This document shows positions 1 to 7,415 of a stretch of 64,000 nt of DNA, piece by piece. Made by a program: the position numbers and the translations under genes. The stretch's first letter is position 1. Every line of letters starts with the position of its first letter. The notes under the pieces were generated by a model, which did not search any database, was not told the DNA's origin, and saw only the letters and a program-made list of their open reading frames with translations. The stretch is taken from positions 1 to 64,000 of the forward strand of contig CAZUCC010000002.1 in assembly GCA_964619065.1 (NCBI GenBank), read 5' to 3'. This DNA comes from JANXUC01 sp964619065 (GTDB lineage Bacteria > Acidobacteriota > Terriglobia > Terriglobales > Acidobacteriaceae).

Positions 1-229
1 CGACTTCGCGAACCATCTGCGCGCCCATGTTTTCGAGCGAATCCTTCAGCTCGATCTCTTTTGCCACGGTGACGCCGTCCTTGGTAATAGTCGGCGAACC
101 GAATTTCTTCTCAATGACGACGTTGCGGCCCTTGGGACCGAGCGTCACTTTCACGGCGTCAGCCAGCAAGTTGACGCCACGAAGAATCGCTTGCCGCGAC
201 TCCTCGCCATGAACAATGTGCTTTGCCAT
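1..229 (-). CDS. groL: GroEL chaperonin (60 kDa), N-terminal part, runs off the window
   Basis: The first 76 codons encode the start of the ATP-dependent protein-folding chamber subunit GroEL, a cytoplasmic protein that works with GroES as a 14-mer. The reading begins MAKHIVHGEESRQAIL and contains the family-typical VTLGPKGRNVV and DGVTVAKEIEL stretches that line the nucleotide pocket. The ATG at 229 is preceded by AGGAG at 239-243, nine bases upstream. It lies 58 bases downstream of groES in the same direction, the standard groESL order, so it should share the CIRCE-controlled promoter. The rest of the gene lies beyond base 1. Assignment is certain; completeness of the gene cannot be judged. 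Confidence 0.97.
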   Translation of the reverse strand, partial: MAKHIVHGEESRQAILRGVNLLADAVKVTLGPKGRNVVIEKKFGSPTITKDGVTVAKEIELKDSLENMGAQMVREV

Positions 230-287
230 AATGCTTTTCTCCTAAAGGATTATTAGTCAGTTTGCGAAACGGAGCTTCGACGGCCAG

Positions 288-629
288 TTACTTGCGGCTG
301 CCAGCGTGCTCTTTGGATTCCTTGCGTGCGCTTGCGCCTTCAAGAATGCCGAGAACTTCTTCCTCGCGCATGATGACGAGGTCTTCGCTATCAATCTTGA
401 TCTCGGTACCAGCGTACTTGCCAAACAGGACGCGGTCTCCAGCCTTGACGTGTAGCGGGAATACCTTGCCTTCGTCATTGGATTTGCCCGGTCCGACGGC
501 GATGACCTCGCCCTCCTGCGGTTTGTCCTTGGCGGTGTCGGGGATGATGATGCCGCCACGGGTGGTTTCAGCTTCTTCCACGCGACGAATCACGATGCGA
601 TCGTGCAGCGGGGTGAATTTTGTAGCCAT
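288..629 (-). CDS. groES: GroES co-chaperonin (10 kDa)
   Basis: This 113-residue protein is the GroES lid of the GroEL chamber. It begins MATKFTPLHDRIVIRRVE and carries the mobile-loop region around ETTRGGIIIPDTA (about residues 21-33), followed by the conserved GEVIAVGPG and VKAGDRVLFGKYAGTEI segments. GroES is usually about 95-100 residues. Here the core ends near EEEVLGILE and is followed by a charged tail of roughly 16 residues (GASARKESKEHAGSRK) that is not part of the usual fold. It is the first gene of the groESL operon, with the promoter and CIRCE at 710-765. Function is certain; the tail has no assigned role. Confidence 0.97.
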   Translation of the reverse strand: MATKFTPLHDRIVIRRVEEAETTRGGIIIPDTAKDKPQEGEVIAVGPGKSNDEGKVFPLHVKAGDRVLFGKYAGTEIKIDSEDLVIMREEEVLGILEGASARKESKEHAGSRK

Positions 630-709
630 GTGATTGACTCCTTTCGGTCAGTTGTAGATATTGGGAGTGCTCCCAAATGCTTGAAAAGTTTAAGGGTTAC
701 GAGGGCATG

Positions 710-736
710 TTAGCACTGACTGCCTACGAGTGCTAA
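710..736. promoter_or_regulatory. CIRCE operator (HrcA binding site)
   Basis: An inverted repeat with a 9-base spacer: TTAGCACTG at 710-718 and GAGTGCTAA at 728-736. It matches the CIRCE consensus (TTAGCACTC-N9-GAGTGCTAA) except for one base at the inner end of the left half. It lies about 80 bases upstream of groES and abuts the -10 box, where the HrcA repressor would block initiation. hrcA is not in the window. Confidence 0.95.
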
Positions 737-765
737 TTCTAAAGATGTGAGTGGGATTCTGTCAA
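736..765 (-). promoter_or_regulatory. groESL sigma70-type promoter
   Basis: On the minus strand, TTGACA (760-765) and TAGAAT (736-741) are separated by 18 bases. The -10 box directly touches the CIRCE element, so the start site falls within the operator. This is the classical arrangement for HrcA-repressed, vegetative-sigma-dependent heat-shock genes. Confidence 0.85.
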
Positions 766-894
766 GTCTAGTGTTCAGAGTCGGCTTCAGCCGTCAGCCC
801 GACGCGCGTACTATCGCATCGCGCCCTATCGAAAATGCCCTATTATGGGAGAGCGAATTGGTAAGTGGGAACGAAGTTCGGGAGGCTGGTCTTC

Positions 895-1329
895 ATGAAA
901 GTCGCGGCGAGATGGGTGACGGTGCTGGTGATGTTGGGCGGGTTGGCCTGTGGCGAGCAACTCTCCGTGCTCAGCTTCGTGGTTTTGAAGGACCACAACG
1001 GCAAACCGATCCGCAATGCCAGTGTGATCATGCATCCGGTGAAAGGCAATGGGCAGCAGGCCAAGACTGGGCTGGAACTGAAGACGGACGCTGAGGGGAA
1101 AACATCCTTCGACGGGGTGCCTTTCGGCAAGCTGCGTGTGCAAGTGATCGCTCAGGGCTACCAGACGTTTGGTGACGATTATTCCGTCGACAAGCCGGAA
1201 ATGGAGATTGTTGTGAAGATGAAGCGCCCGGGCGAGCAGTATTCGATTTATAAAGACCACCCCGAAGAGAAGAAGGACGACGGGAAGAAGCCCGAAGAGT
1301 CGAAGCCAGAAGAGAAGAAGAACCGCTAG
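895..1329 (+). CDS. Secreted carboxypeptidase-regulatory-like (Ig-like) domain protein
   Basis: This is a 144-residue protein with an N-terminal signal segment (MKVAARWVTVLVMLGGLACG) followed by one beta-sandwich domain of the carboxypeptidase regulatory type. The domain shows VVLKDHNGKPIRNASVIM and DAEGKTSFDGVPFGKLRVQV. The C-terminal 30 residues are a Lys/Glu/Pro-rich tail (EEKKDDGKKPEESKPEEKK). The Cys in LACG could be a lipobox residue. I chose the ATG at 895 because GGAGG lies at 881-885; a GTG at 865 in frame has no such site. Such domains usually serve as small binding or structural modules in envelope proteins. No enzymatic role is visible. Confidence 0.8.
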   Translation: MKVAARWVTVLVMLGGLACGEQLSVLSFVVLKDHNGKPIRNASVIMHPVKGNGQQAKTGLELKTDAEGKTSFDGVPFGKLRVQVIAQGYQTFGDDYSVDKPEMEIVVKMKRPGEQYSIYKDHPEEKKDDGKKPEESKPEEKKNR

Positions 1330-1345
1330 ACCCCACTGCCCAGCG

Positions 1346-1789
1346 CTAGTATGCCAGACTATCAAGCAGGAATAGAGGCCCGCGCGGCTTCCCTTCGGCG
1401 GCTGCTTTCAGCCGGAACATTAATTCACCCCAAACCGTGTTGCACGAGTTGAAATAGTCGGTTTGGGATGGCCATCCGGCGTGACTGAAGCGAACCAGGG
1501 TTCCGGAACCAGCCGCCTCCAAGTGGAACACGAGACGCGTGCCACTCCATTCCGCTCCCGTTTCGCACAAGAACTCTACTTCGGCAGGTGAATGTCCGGC
1601 AGGTGGATGGCCGCTCTTGGGCTTCAGCCGGTAAATGGTTGTGCGGTTGAAGAAACCGAGTTCGATCAAGCCCTCGGGTTCAGTAATGTCAGATGCCCAC
1701 CACTCCCTGAATCCCTGAGCAGTGGAAACCAAAGGGTAAATCTTCTGAGCTGACGCTGAAATCTGTAACGAATGCCGGATATCTGCCAT
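1346..1789 (-). CDS. SRPBCC (AHSA1-like) family protein
   Basis: This 147-residue protein has the START/Bet v1-like fold pattern of the AHSA1 group: an opening DIRHSLQISASAQKIYPLVS strand-helix, then FREWWASDI, and a late FSHAGWPSQTDYFNSCNTVW segment typical of the C-terminal helix region. Members bind small hydrophobic ligands or act as stress-related co-factors, and most are uncharacterised. It is the last gene of the minus-strand group that begins with the ArsR regulator at 3105, so it is probably co-transcribed. It is the second SRPBCC protein in this operon. No substrate can be inferred. Confidence 0.85.
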   Translation of the reverse strand: MADIRHSLQISASAQKIYPLVSTAQGFREWWASDITEPEGLIELGFFNRTTIYRLKPKSGHPPAGHSPAEVEFLCETGAEWSGTRLVFHLEAAGSGTLVRFSHAGWPSQTDYFNSCNTVWGELMFRLKAAAEGKPRGPLFLLDSLAY

Positions 1790-1855
1790 GGTAAAGAAGC
1801 TCCCTTTTGGTCTGCAATCTGCTCACAAGATTTTCCCGCCGGAAACGGCATCAAA

Positions 1856-2281
1856 CTACCTTCCTCCTGGGGAAGGTATAGCACCGATTTGCTGAAGAAG
1901 CTGCAACATGCTGAGCTCCACCCAATGTTCAACGATCTTTCCATCCGCAAAACGGTAGATGTGAATTTCAGTCCATTGAATCTTTCGTCCCGTTGGTGGA
2001 GTGCCCATGAAATCACCGTTGTGCGTGGCGGCCGCTGAACTTCGCTCGACCACGGTATTGTCATTCGCAATCAGATCCTTTTCCGTGACCACCACGTCGG
2101 GAAAAGCGTGGTTCATCATTCGTCCGATATCTTTGAAGCCGTCAAGCCCGGGTTGAAGTGGCGGTGCAAAATTGTGCTTGAAGTTCGCTGCAAAGAGGTG
2201 ATCGATCCCATCCACGTTGTGCTCATTTTTGAAAATGCGTGTAAAAGTCCTGACTGCTTTCATGTTTTCGATTGAACTCAT
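1856..2281 (-). CDS. SnoaL-like / ester cyclase family protein
   Basis: This 141-residue NTF2-fold protein resembles SnoaL-like ester cyclases. Supporting segments are NFKHNFAPPLQPGLDGFKDIG, FPDVVVTEKDLIANDNTVVER, the GDFMGTPPTGRKIQWTEIHIYRF core and DGKIVEHWVELSML, the usual family ending. I use the ATG at 2281 (MSSIENMKAV), which has a purine-rich GGGGGCC upstream. A longer in-frame start at 2326 would need a TTG directly after the stop of the upstream gene. It lies between two SRPBCC genes in the ArsR-led operon. It may modify or bind a small organic compound; the ligand is unknown. Confidence 0.85.
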   Translation of the reverse strand: MSSIENMKAVRTFTRIFKNEHNVDGIDHLFAANFKHNFAPPLQPGLDGFKDIGRMMNHAFPDVVVTEKDLIANDNTVVERSSAAATHNGDFMGTPPTGRKIQWTEIHIYRFADGKIVEHWVELSMLQLLQQIGAIPSPGGR

Positions 2282-2326
2282 ACGGCCCCCGTATCCTAGA
2301 ATTTTTGCGATGATTGACGCATCCAA

Positions 2327-2767
2327 CTACGTCTTGCCGATGTATTGTTCCAGGCGGCTGATGATTTGGCTCCAACCCCCTTGGTACTGATCACTGACTT
2401 CTTTTCTCGGAATCTCTACGTGTGTTAAGACAAGTTCGCTCTCTGTTGGCGTTACTTCTAAGAACTCGACCGTGACGAGTGTCGGATGTAAATCCGTCGA
2501 TTTTGCAATCCAGGTGAACGCCAGCTTCGAAGGCCGCTCGATAAGGGTGAACTCGCCCCGATGTTCAAATGATTCTGTGGGCCCACGCATGACAATGACC
2601 AGATGTCCTCCCACGCGCAGGTCCATTTGAACGTCAGCCGAAACGATATTTCCGGGACACATCCACTCCCGCATCCCCTTTGGGTCGGTCCACGCGTCAA
2701 ATAGCTCCTGCCGCGTGGCCTGAATCTGTCTTCGGATGACAACTTCGCCCCCGCGGTTACCGGACAT
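2327..2767 (-). CDS. SRPBCC (AHSA1-like) protein of ArsR operon
   Basis: This 146-residue SRPBCC protein carries typical AHSA1 features: VIRRQIQATRQELFDAWTDP, MREWMCPG, LRVGGHLVIVMRG and a terminal QYQGGWSQIISRLEQYI helix. The start ATG at 2767 shares its A with the TGA stop of the arsR-type gene upstream, which indicates translational coupling. The pairing of an ArsR-type regulator with an SRPBCC protein is very common in bacteria and is often annotated as a stress or metabolite-responsive module. The ligand is not known. Confidence 0.9.
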   Translation of the reverse strand: MSGNRGGEVVIRRQIQATRQELFDAWTDPKGMREWMCPGNIVSADVQMDLRVGGHLVIVMRGPTESFEHRGEFTLIERPSKLAFTWIAKSTDLHPTLVTVEFLEVTPTESELVLTHVEIPRKEVSDQYQGGWSQIISRLEQYIGKT

Positions 2768-3105
2768 CACTGTCGCCTTCTCCTCTTTGCGACAATATGG
2801 CGTTCCAAAGCATCCAGCCGTTCTTCCCAGAATGCGTGCATTTTCATCATCCAGGCTGATGCTTCTTGCAGAGGCTTCGCATCCAGACGGCAGATGTGAT
2901 CCCGCCCGTGGATTTCGCGCCGAATCAGGCCAGCTCGTTCGAGGACGATCAAATGCTTGGAAACTGCGTTCAACGACACCGGAAAGTCCCTCGCGATATC
3001 GGTCACGCGGGCCGGATTCGATTCCAGCCGCAGCAGGATTGCTCTCCGGGTCGGGTCAGCGAGGGCCCCGAACACATCGTCGAGCCCAGGATTATGTTCA
3101 ACCAT
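2767..3105 (-). CDS. ArsR-family HTH transcriptional regulator
   Basis: This 112-residue winged-helix repressor has the signature LADPTRRAILLRLES near residues 16-30 and the recognition helix VSLNAVSKHLIVLERAGLI at about 43-61. It lacks the Cys metal ligands of ArsR itself; like others in the ArsR-SRPBCC group it probably senses something other than a thiolated metal. It leads an operon with two SRPBCC genes and one SnoaL-like gene. A strong promoter places the predicted start site at the ATG itself, and a palindrome covers the -10 box and start codon, so autorepression and a leaderless message are likely. Confidence 0.93.
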   Translation of the reverse strand: MVEHNPGLDDVFGALADPTRRAILLRLESNPARVTDIARDFPVSLNAVSKHLIVLERAGLIRREIHGRDHICRLDAKPLQEASAWMMKMHAFWEERLDALERHIVAKRRRRQ

Positions 3106-3117
3106 AGGGTTGAATAT
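3094..3117. promoter_or_regulatory. Palindromic operator over arsR-type start codon
   Basis: TTCAACC (3097-3103) and GGTTGAA (3108-3114) form a perfect 7-base inverted repeat with a 4-base centre. The symmetry continues with AT/AT two bases further out. The palindrome covers the -10 hexamer and the ATG of the regulator gene. It is most simply read as the binding site of the ArsR-family dimer encoded just downstream. Confidence 0.8.
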
Positions 3118-3140
3118 AAATGTTCTGATCCGATTGTCAA
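3113..3140 (-). promoter_or_regulatory. Promoter of ArsR-SRPBCC operon (leaderless)
   Basis: On the minus strand, TTGACA (3135-3140) and TATATT (3113-3118) are spaced by 16 bases. The expected start point, about seven bases downstream of the -10 box, coincides with the A of the ATG at 3105. No Shine-Dalgarno sequence is possible in such a transcript, so a leaderless mRNA is inferred. Confidence 0.75.
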
Positions 3141-3303
3141 CTCTTTCTCTACTTCCATGTTGTGGGAAGTGGCGGGATAGCCAGGGGTGGGGATTCTTCC
3201 CAAATCACGCCAAATCCAGTAGAGTGCTTCGGTATTCTTGGAAACGATTTTGTTCTCAGGTCAGACTGGGTGAAGGTTGCCCAGTCTTTCATGAAAGGTA
3301 TAC

Positions 3304-3681
3304 ATGCACTATCTGCTCAAAACAGAACCCTCGGTCTATTCGTTCGCGAATTTACAGCGCGACAAAACAACTATCTGGGATGGTGTAACCAATCCGGTGG
3401 CGGTGAGGCATCTGCGAGAGATGAAGCCCGGGGCCAAGCTGCTCATTTACCACACGGGCGACGAAAAGTCAGCGGTAGGGACGGCAACCGTAGTGTCGGT
3501 AGACGCGAGTGATGCGAAGAACCCGCAGGTGAAGATTCAGGTCAGTGCGCCGCTGAAGAAGGCCGTGACGCTGGCCGAGATCAAGGCGCAGAAGCTCTTC
3601 GCGGATTCGCCTCTTGTGAGGCAAGGCCGCTTGTCGGTGGTGCCGCTTTCAGCGGAGCAGTGGAAATGGATCACGGGTTAA
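3304..3681 (+). CDS. EVE domain-containing protein
   Basis: This 125-residue protein is a single EVE (PUA-like) domain. It starts MHYLLKTEPSVYSFANLQRD and has the characteristic TIWDGVTNPVAVRHLREMKPG, LLIYHTGDEKSAVGTATVVS and SPLVRQGRLSVVPLS segments. EVE domains bind modified bases in DNA or RNA; bacterial stand-alone forms are thought to read modified nucleotides but have few defined roles. The start is supported by AAAGGT just upstream. It is somewhat shorter than many homologues (about 135-155 residues). No restriction or modification gene is nearby. Confidence 0.9.
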   Translation: MHYLLKTEPSVYSFANLQRDKTTIWDGVTNPVAVRHLREMKPGAKLLIYHTGDEKSAVGTATVVSVDASDAKNPQVKIQVSAPLKKAVTLAEIKAQKLFADSPLVRQGRLSVVPLSAEQWKWITG

Positions 3682-3985
3682 CTGAGCCGGTATTCGAGAT
3701 TCCCCTTGAGGAATAGCAGATTCCTCAGGGCTGAAGCCCTTCGGAATGACAGAGTTTTAAGAATTTCTCTTACCTTTCTAGCTCATCTTTAGGGTTCATA
3801 TTTCCGGACTCTCTCCAGAGCGTAATTTTTGCCGCGAAATTTTCCCTCCAATCCAAATTTCTTCCTCCACCGTATATCAGCTAGTGAACAGAGTCACCGG
3901 GGGCGGATCGCGCTTGCAGAGCGGGCCGGTACTCCTGCGGCAATCCTCGTCCACTCAATCCCAGTTTCTTTCAAGGAGATCCGCG
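3682..3985. repeat. Intergenic region with two adjacent small hairpins
   Basis: This 304-base gap holds two neighbouring inverted repeats: GAGGAAT/ATTCCTC (3708-3726) and AGGGCT/AGCCCT (3727-3740). They are followed by TTCGGAATGACAG, which resembles the ends of the dispersed TGTCATTCCGAAG-type repeats elsewhere in the window. The remainder is A/T-richer and probably holds the promoter of the ferritin-like gene. I see no gene in it. Confidence 0.55.
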
Positions 3986-4870
3986 ATGAACCTGCCTGAA
4001 GATACGAAAGTTATCAACCCCGTCGAGGAAAAATCGTCCGAAGAACTGTCTGGACTCTCCCGACGCTCATTTTTTAAGCGCGCTTCAATTGCTGGCGCCA
4101 GTAGCGCGGTCGCGCTGAGTGGCTTGGTGAGCTTGGCCTCCGCACTGGATACGGAATCGAGCGCAGCAACTAGGAACAAGGGAGTCTCGTCCCGTGCTTT
4201 GACCAGCGGCGATAAAGATATCCTCATTGCAGCGGAAATTGCGGAGGCGCTGGCAGTCACGACCTACACCCACATCATTCACAAGGCGCCATTCTTCACC
4301 AGGCTTGCTTCCGACGACCAGGGCTACCTGATCGCCGCCCGCCAGGAAGAAATGTCCCATTATTTGCTGGAGCAGTCTGCGACGGGGCAACCCACTCCCT
4401 TCACCTTTTTTTACTATCCCTTCAACATGTTTGCCGATGCGCAAACTACCTTGAATACCCTGGTCACTCTGGAGGATGCTTTCATCGCCGCCTATCTGGT
4501 GGGCGTCCGAAATTTCAGCACTCCGCAACTGCGGGTCACGGCGGCACGCATCATGGGGATCGAGAGCGATCACCGTACGCTGGCGCGTGTTGTCGCCCCC
4601 GGCGTGGCGGAACAGGATGGCGGACCGATTGAGACGATCACGGGCATACAGGGCGTCGCAGAAAGCGTCGATCCTCCCAATAACAATGGTTACGAGAGAA
4701 CTCTGTGCCTGACCAAGATCGAACAGGCGGTGCAAGCACTGCTGCCGTTTGTGGATAAGAGCGCTGCGAAGGCCGCGGGGTTCGACGCCTCCAAAACCTA
4801 CGGGTTCTCTCCCTTTACTCCGAAGCTGCCCAATCCGCTGGGGGATTTCATTTCCTTTACGGGTTGTTAA
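3986..4870 (+). CDS. Tat-exported ferritin-like domain protein
   Basis: This is a 294-residue protein with a twin-arginine signal (SRRSFFKRASIAGASSA, about residues 26-42) followed by a ferritin-like four-helix domain (IAAEIAEALAVTTYTHII, AARQEEMSHYLLEQS, LVTLEDAFIAAYLVGV, AARIMGIESDHRTLARVV). The helix-borne Glu/His residues, including EEMSHY and ESDHR, fit a di-metal site. The ATG at 3986 has AAGGAG at 3973-3978. Family members of the Ferritin_2 group are often exported and located near desiccation or stress genes; biochemical roles are largely unknown. A hairpin at 4907-4938 ends the transcript. Confidence 0.88.
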   Translation: MNLPEDTKVINPVEEKSSEELSGLSRRSFFKRASIAGASSAVALSGLVSLASALDTESSAATRNKGVSSRALTSGDKDILIAAEIAEALAVTTYTHIIHKAPFFTRLASDDQGYLIAARQEEMSHYLLEQSATGQPTPFTFFYYPFNMFADAQTTLNTLVTLEDAFIAAYLVGVRNFSTPQLRVTAARIMGIESDHRTLARVVAPGVAEQDGGPIETITGIQGVAESVDPPNNNGYERTLCLTKIEQAVQALLPFVDKSAAKAAGFDASKTYGFSPFTPKLPNPLGDFISFTGC

Positions 4871-4906
4871 AAGGGATACGTTACAAAATCGCAACGAAGG
4901 CACATT

Positions 4907-4938
4907 TAGCTTGCGGGGGAGACTCCGCCCGCAAGCTA
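4907..4938. terminator. Bidirectional terminator-like hairpin
   Basis: TAGCTTGCGGG (4907-4917) pairs perfectly with CCCGCAAGCTA (4928-4938) across a 10-base loop. It sits between two convergent genes and is followed by a short A/T-rich stretch on each side. It probably serves both transcripts. The T-tracts are weak. Confidence 0.65.
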
Positions 4939-4962
4939 TTTGATCTACTCGCTTACGCAGGT

Positions 4963-6537
4963 TTACCCAGGAGCAAGCTGTTTTCTAAGTTCTCTGCGAA
5001 GAATTTTCCCGGAAGCAGTTCGCGGTACGGAGTGCACGAAATGCACCTCGCGCGGTTGCTTGTAGTGAGTCAAGCGGTCCGCGACAAATCCGCATAATTC
5101 TTTTTCCAGCGCGGGGGAAGGTGCGGAACCTTCCCGCAGCACGACGAAGGCGCAGGGGATTTCTCCGGCGGCATCGTTGGGGCGGCCGATGACGCCGCAG
5201 TCGCGGACACTTGGGTGCTCCATCAGTACGGCCTCGACTTCCGCCGGTGCAACCGGGAAGCCTTTGTACTTGATCATCTCCTTCCGGCGATCGAGCACAT
5301 GGTAGTAGCCCATGGCATCGCGGCGGACGACATCGCCCGACCAATACCATCCATCGCGCAACGCGCTGGAAGTCGCTTGTGGTTCCTTCCAGTATCCCAG
5401 CATGAATTGAGGACCGCGCATGACCAGTTCTCCAGGAGCGCCATCTCCCACTTCGGCGCCGTCGTCCCCGAGCACGCGGCATTCGGTGAGCGCGAGAGGG
5501 TGGCCGATTGACTCGGGGTGGTTTCGTTCTGGATCGAGAAATCCTAGGTGAGTCACCGGTGAAGCCTCCGTCATGCCGTAGCCCTGATTCACGAGAATGC
5601 CAGTCAGCGAAGTGAAGCGGCGGGCGATATCGGGAGGGAGGGGAGCAGCGCCGGACTTCACCCAATGGATGTGGTGGTCGCACGGGAATTCACCCCGCTC
5701 GGCTGCCTGCAAAAGAACGTTCAGCGCGGGCGGAACAACCAGACCCGTCGTGAGTCCTTCTTCCACGGTCAGGGCGGCGATTTGCGGAACGCTGAAACGC
5801 GGCATGATTACGAGCGTGCCCCCGGCAATCAGAATCGTGTTCAGAGCAACGTTCAGACCATAGATGTGATAAAGCGGCAAGAAACAGAGAAGAACGTCGT
5901 TTGAGGTAAACGGCGCCGCATCCGGCCCAAGAAACTGGTAGATGTTCGCCAGCAAATTGGTGTGAGAAAGCATGACTCCCTTGGGTAGTCCTGTGGTTCC
6001 GCTGGAATAGGGAAGTGCCGCAAGTGCTAACTCCGAGGGCTGCGTGGGTGTCGGAAGAACAGAAGTTGTGGGCCGGAGCAAATCGGCAAAGTTCCAGGTC
6101 CCCGGCGCGATCTCGCGAGTCGTAAATATGCGACGCAAAGCTGGGAGGCCGCTAAGATTCACGCCTTGAATCATAGGAGCGTCGGTGATGAAGAGGGAAG
6201 CGCCCGAGTTTTCCAGTTGATACCGGATTTCCCTTTCGCGATAGGTCGGATTCATGGGGGTGGGGAATCCGCCAGCGAGTGTGGCGGCATGGTAGGCCAC
6301 AGCGAACTCCCAGGAATTCGGCAGGCAGATGGCGACGATCTCTCCTGGCTGCAACCCTGCGGCTACGAAGCCGCGCGCGAGCCGTTCCACAGTTTCACCG
6401 TACTCCGCGTATGTGAAACGGCGGCCGCAAGAAGTGTCGACGAGAGCGGTCTTTTGCGGAAAACGACGGCAGGTGGCGAGGATTGCATCGTGCAGAAAGA
6501 TATTGCCTGGGTCAGCGTAGAGTTGCGTGCGCGGCAT
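4963..6537 (-). CDS. AMP-dependent acyl-CoA ligase (4-coumarate-CoA ligase-like)
   Basis: This 524-residue adenylating enzyme activates a carboxylic acid to acyl-AMP and then acyl-CoA. Key motifs are the P-loop YSSGTTGLPKGVMLSH, the GYGMTEASP motif, the hinge DRRKEMIKYKGFPVAPAEVE and the C-terminal catalytic lysine in PRTASGKILRREL. The overall pattern, including the plant-like HTNLLANIYQF stretch, is closest to the 4-coumarate/medium-chain fatty acyl-CoA ligases. It stands alone, convergent with the ferritin-like gene and 66 bases downstream of purQ on the same strand. The natural substrate cannot be deduced. Confidence 0.92.
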   Translation of the reverse strand: MPRTQLYADPGNIFLHDAILATCRRFPQKTALVDTSCGRRFTYAEYGETVERLARGFVAAGLQPGEIVAICLPNSWEFAVAYHAATLAGGFPTPMNPTYREREIRYQLENSGASLFITDAPMIQGVNLSGLPALRRIFTTREIAPGTWNFADLLRPTTSVLPTPTQPSELALAALPYSSGTTGLPKGVMLSHTNLLANIYQFLGPDAAPFTSNDVLLCFLPLYHIYGLNVALNTILIAGGTLVIMPRFSVPQIAALTVEEGLTTGLVVPPALNVLLQAAERGEFPCDHHIHWVKSGAAPLPPDIARRFTSLTGILVNQGYGMTEASPVTHLGFLDPERNHPESIGHPLALTECRVLGDDGAEVGDGAPGELVMRGPQFMLGYWKEPQATSSALRDGWYWSGDVVRRDAMGYYHVLDRRKEMIKYKGFPVAPAEVEAVLMEHPSVRDCGVIGRPNDAAGEIPCAFVVLREGSAPSPALEKELCGFVADRLTHYKQPREVHFVHSVPRTASGKILRRELRKQLAPG

Positions 6538-6603
6538 GCGGAGAAATTGTATATGGAAGAAAGAGATACGCCAGCCGGGCTTCAGAATCGAATGCTGAAG
6601 CTT

Positions 6604-7323
6604 CTACCGCGATGCCATCGCCCCAACGTCAGCATTCGCCCCAGCATTAACGATGGACTGGAAAATCTTGAAGCCGTCAGCGCAGCCGAGGATGGCCTCC
6701 GCCGAGCGCTCCGGATGGGGCATCATCCCGACAACATTGCGGCCTTCGTTGCAGATTCCCGCAATGTTTTCCATCGATCCGTTGGGATTAGCTTCCGGCG
6801 TGATCTGGCCATCTGGCGTTGCGTAGCGGAAGACGATGCGATTGCCGCGCTTGAGTTCGGCAAGAGTGGAGTCATCGCAGTAGTAGTTGCCGTCCATATG
6901 GCCGATGGGAATGGTGAGTACTTCGCCCGGAGTGCAGGTATTGGTGAACGGCGTATCGGTCGCTTCCACGCGCACACTCACATTCTTGCAGACGTACTTG
7001 AGTCCCGCGTTGCGCATGAGCGCGCCGGGAAGTAGCCCCGCCTCCGCAAGAATCTGGAAGCCGTTGCAAATGCCCAGCACCAGGCCACCTGAAGCGGCGA
7101 ATTGCTTCACAGATTCCATGACCGGCGAAAACTTTGCAATGGCACCCGTGCGCAGGTAGTCGCCGTAGGCAAACCCTCCGGGCACGATGATGGCGTCGCA
7201 GTTTTCAAGATCATGCGACTCATGCCAAAGAAACGTAGCCGGCTGATGAGCGACATTGTGGAGGGTCCACCAAGCGTCGTGGTCACAGTTGGAACCAGGG
7301 AAAATAAGAACGCCAAATTTCAT
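6604..7323 (-). CDS. purQ: Phosphoribosylformylglycinamidine synthase, glutaminase subunit PurQ
   Basis: This 239-residue class I glutamine amidotransferase releases ammonia from glutamine for the FGAM synthase complex PurLQS in purine synthesis. It begins MKFGVLIFPGSNCDHD. The nucleophile is Cys86 in GICNGFQ, and the partner His/Glu lie in MMPHPERSAE. The ATG at 7323 gives the family-typical N-terminus; an upstream in-frame extension is not homologous. Length fits the family (about 220-240). purL and purS are not adjacent in this window. Confidence 0.97.
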   Translation of the reverse strand: MKFGVLIFPGSNCDHDAWWTLHNVAHQPATFLWHESHDLENCDAIIVPGGFAYGDYLRTGAIAKFSPVMESVKQFAASGGLVLGICNGFQILAEAGLLPGALMRNAGLKYVCKNVSVRVEATDTPFTNTCTPGEVLTIPIGHMDGNYYCDDSTLAELKRGNRIVFRYATPDGQITPEANPNGSMENIAGICNEGRNVVGMMPHPERSAEAILGCADGFKIFQSIVNAGANADVGAMASR

Positions 7324-7415
7324 CGGTCGTCTCTCAATCGGGCTTGCGTGTGCGGGATAAAGCAAGTTTAACATGCCTGCGCCGAGGGTCGAGATGGTGT
7401 GGCACTATAGGCATT

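Noticed and set aside
4085..4903. 272-residue open frame antisense to the ferritin-like gene
   Set aside because: It mirrors the coding strand of the Tat-exported protein and has no start signal.
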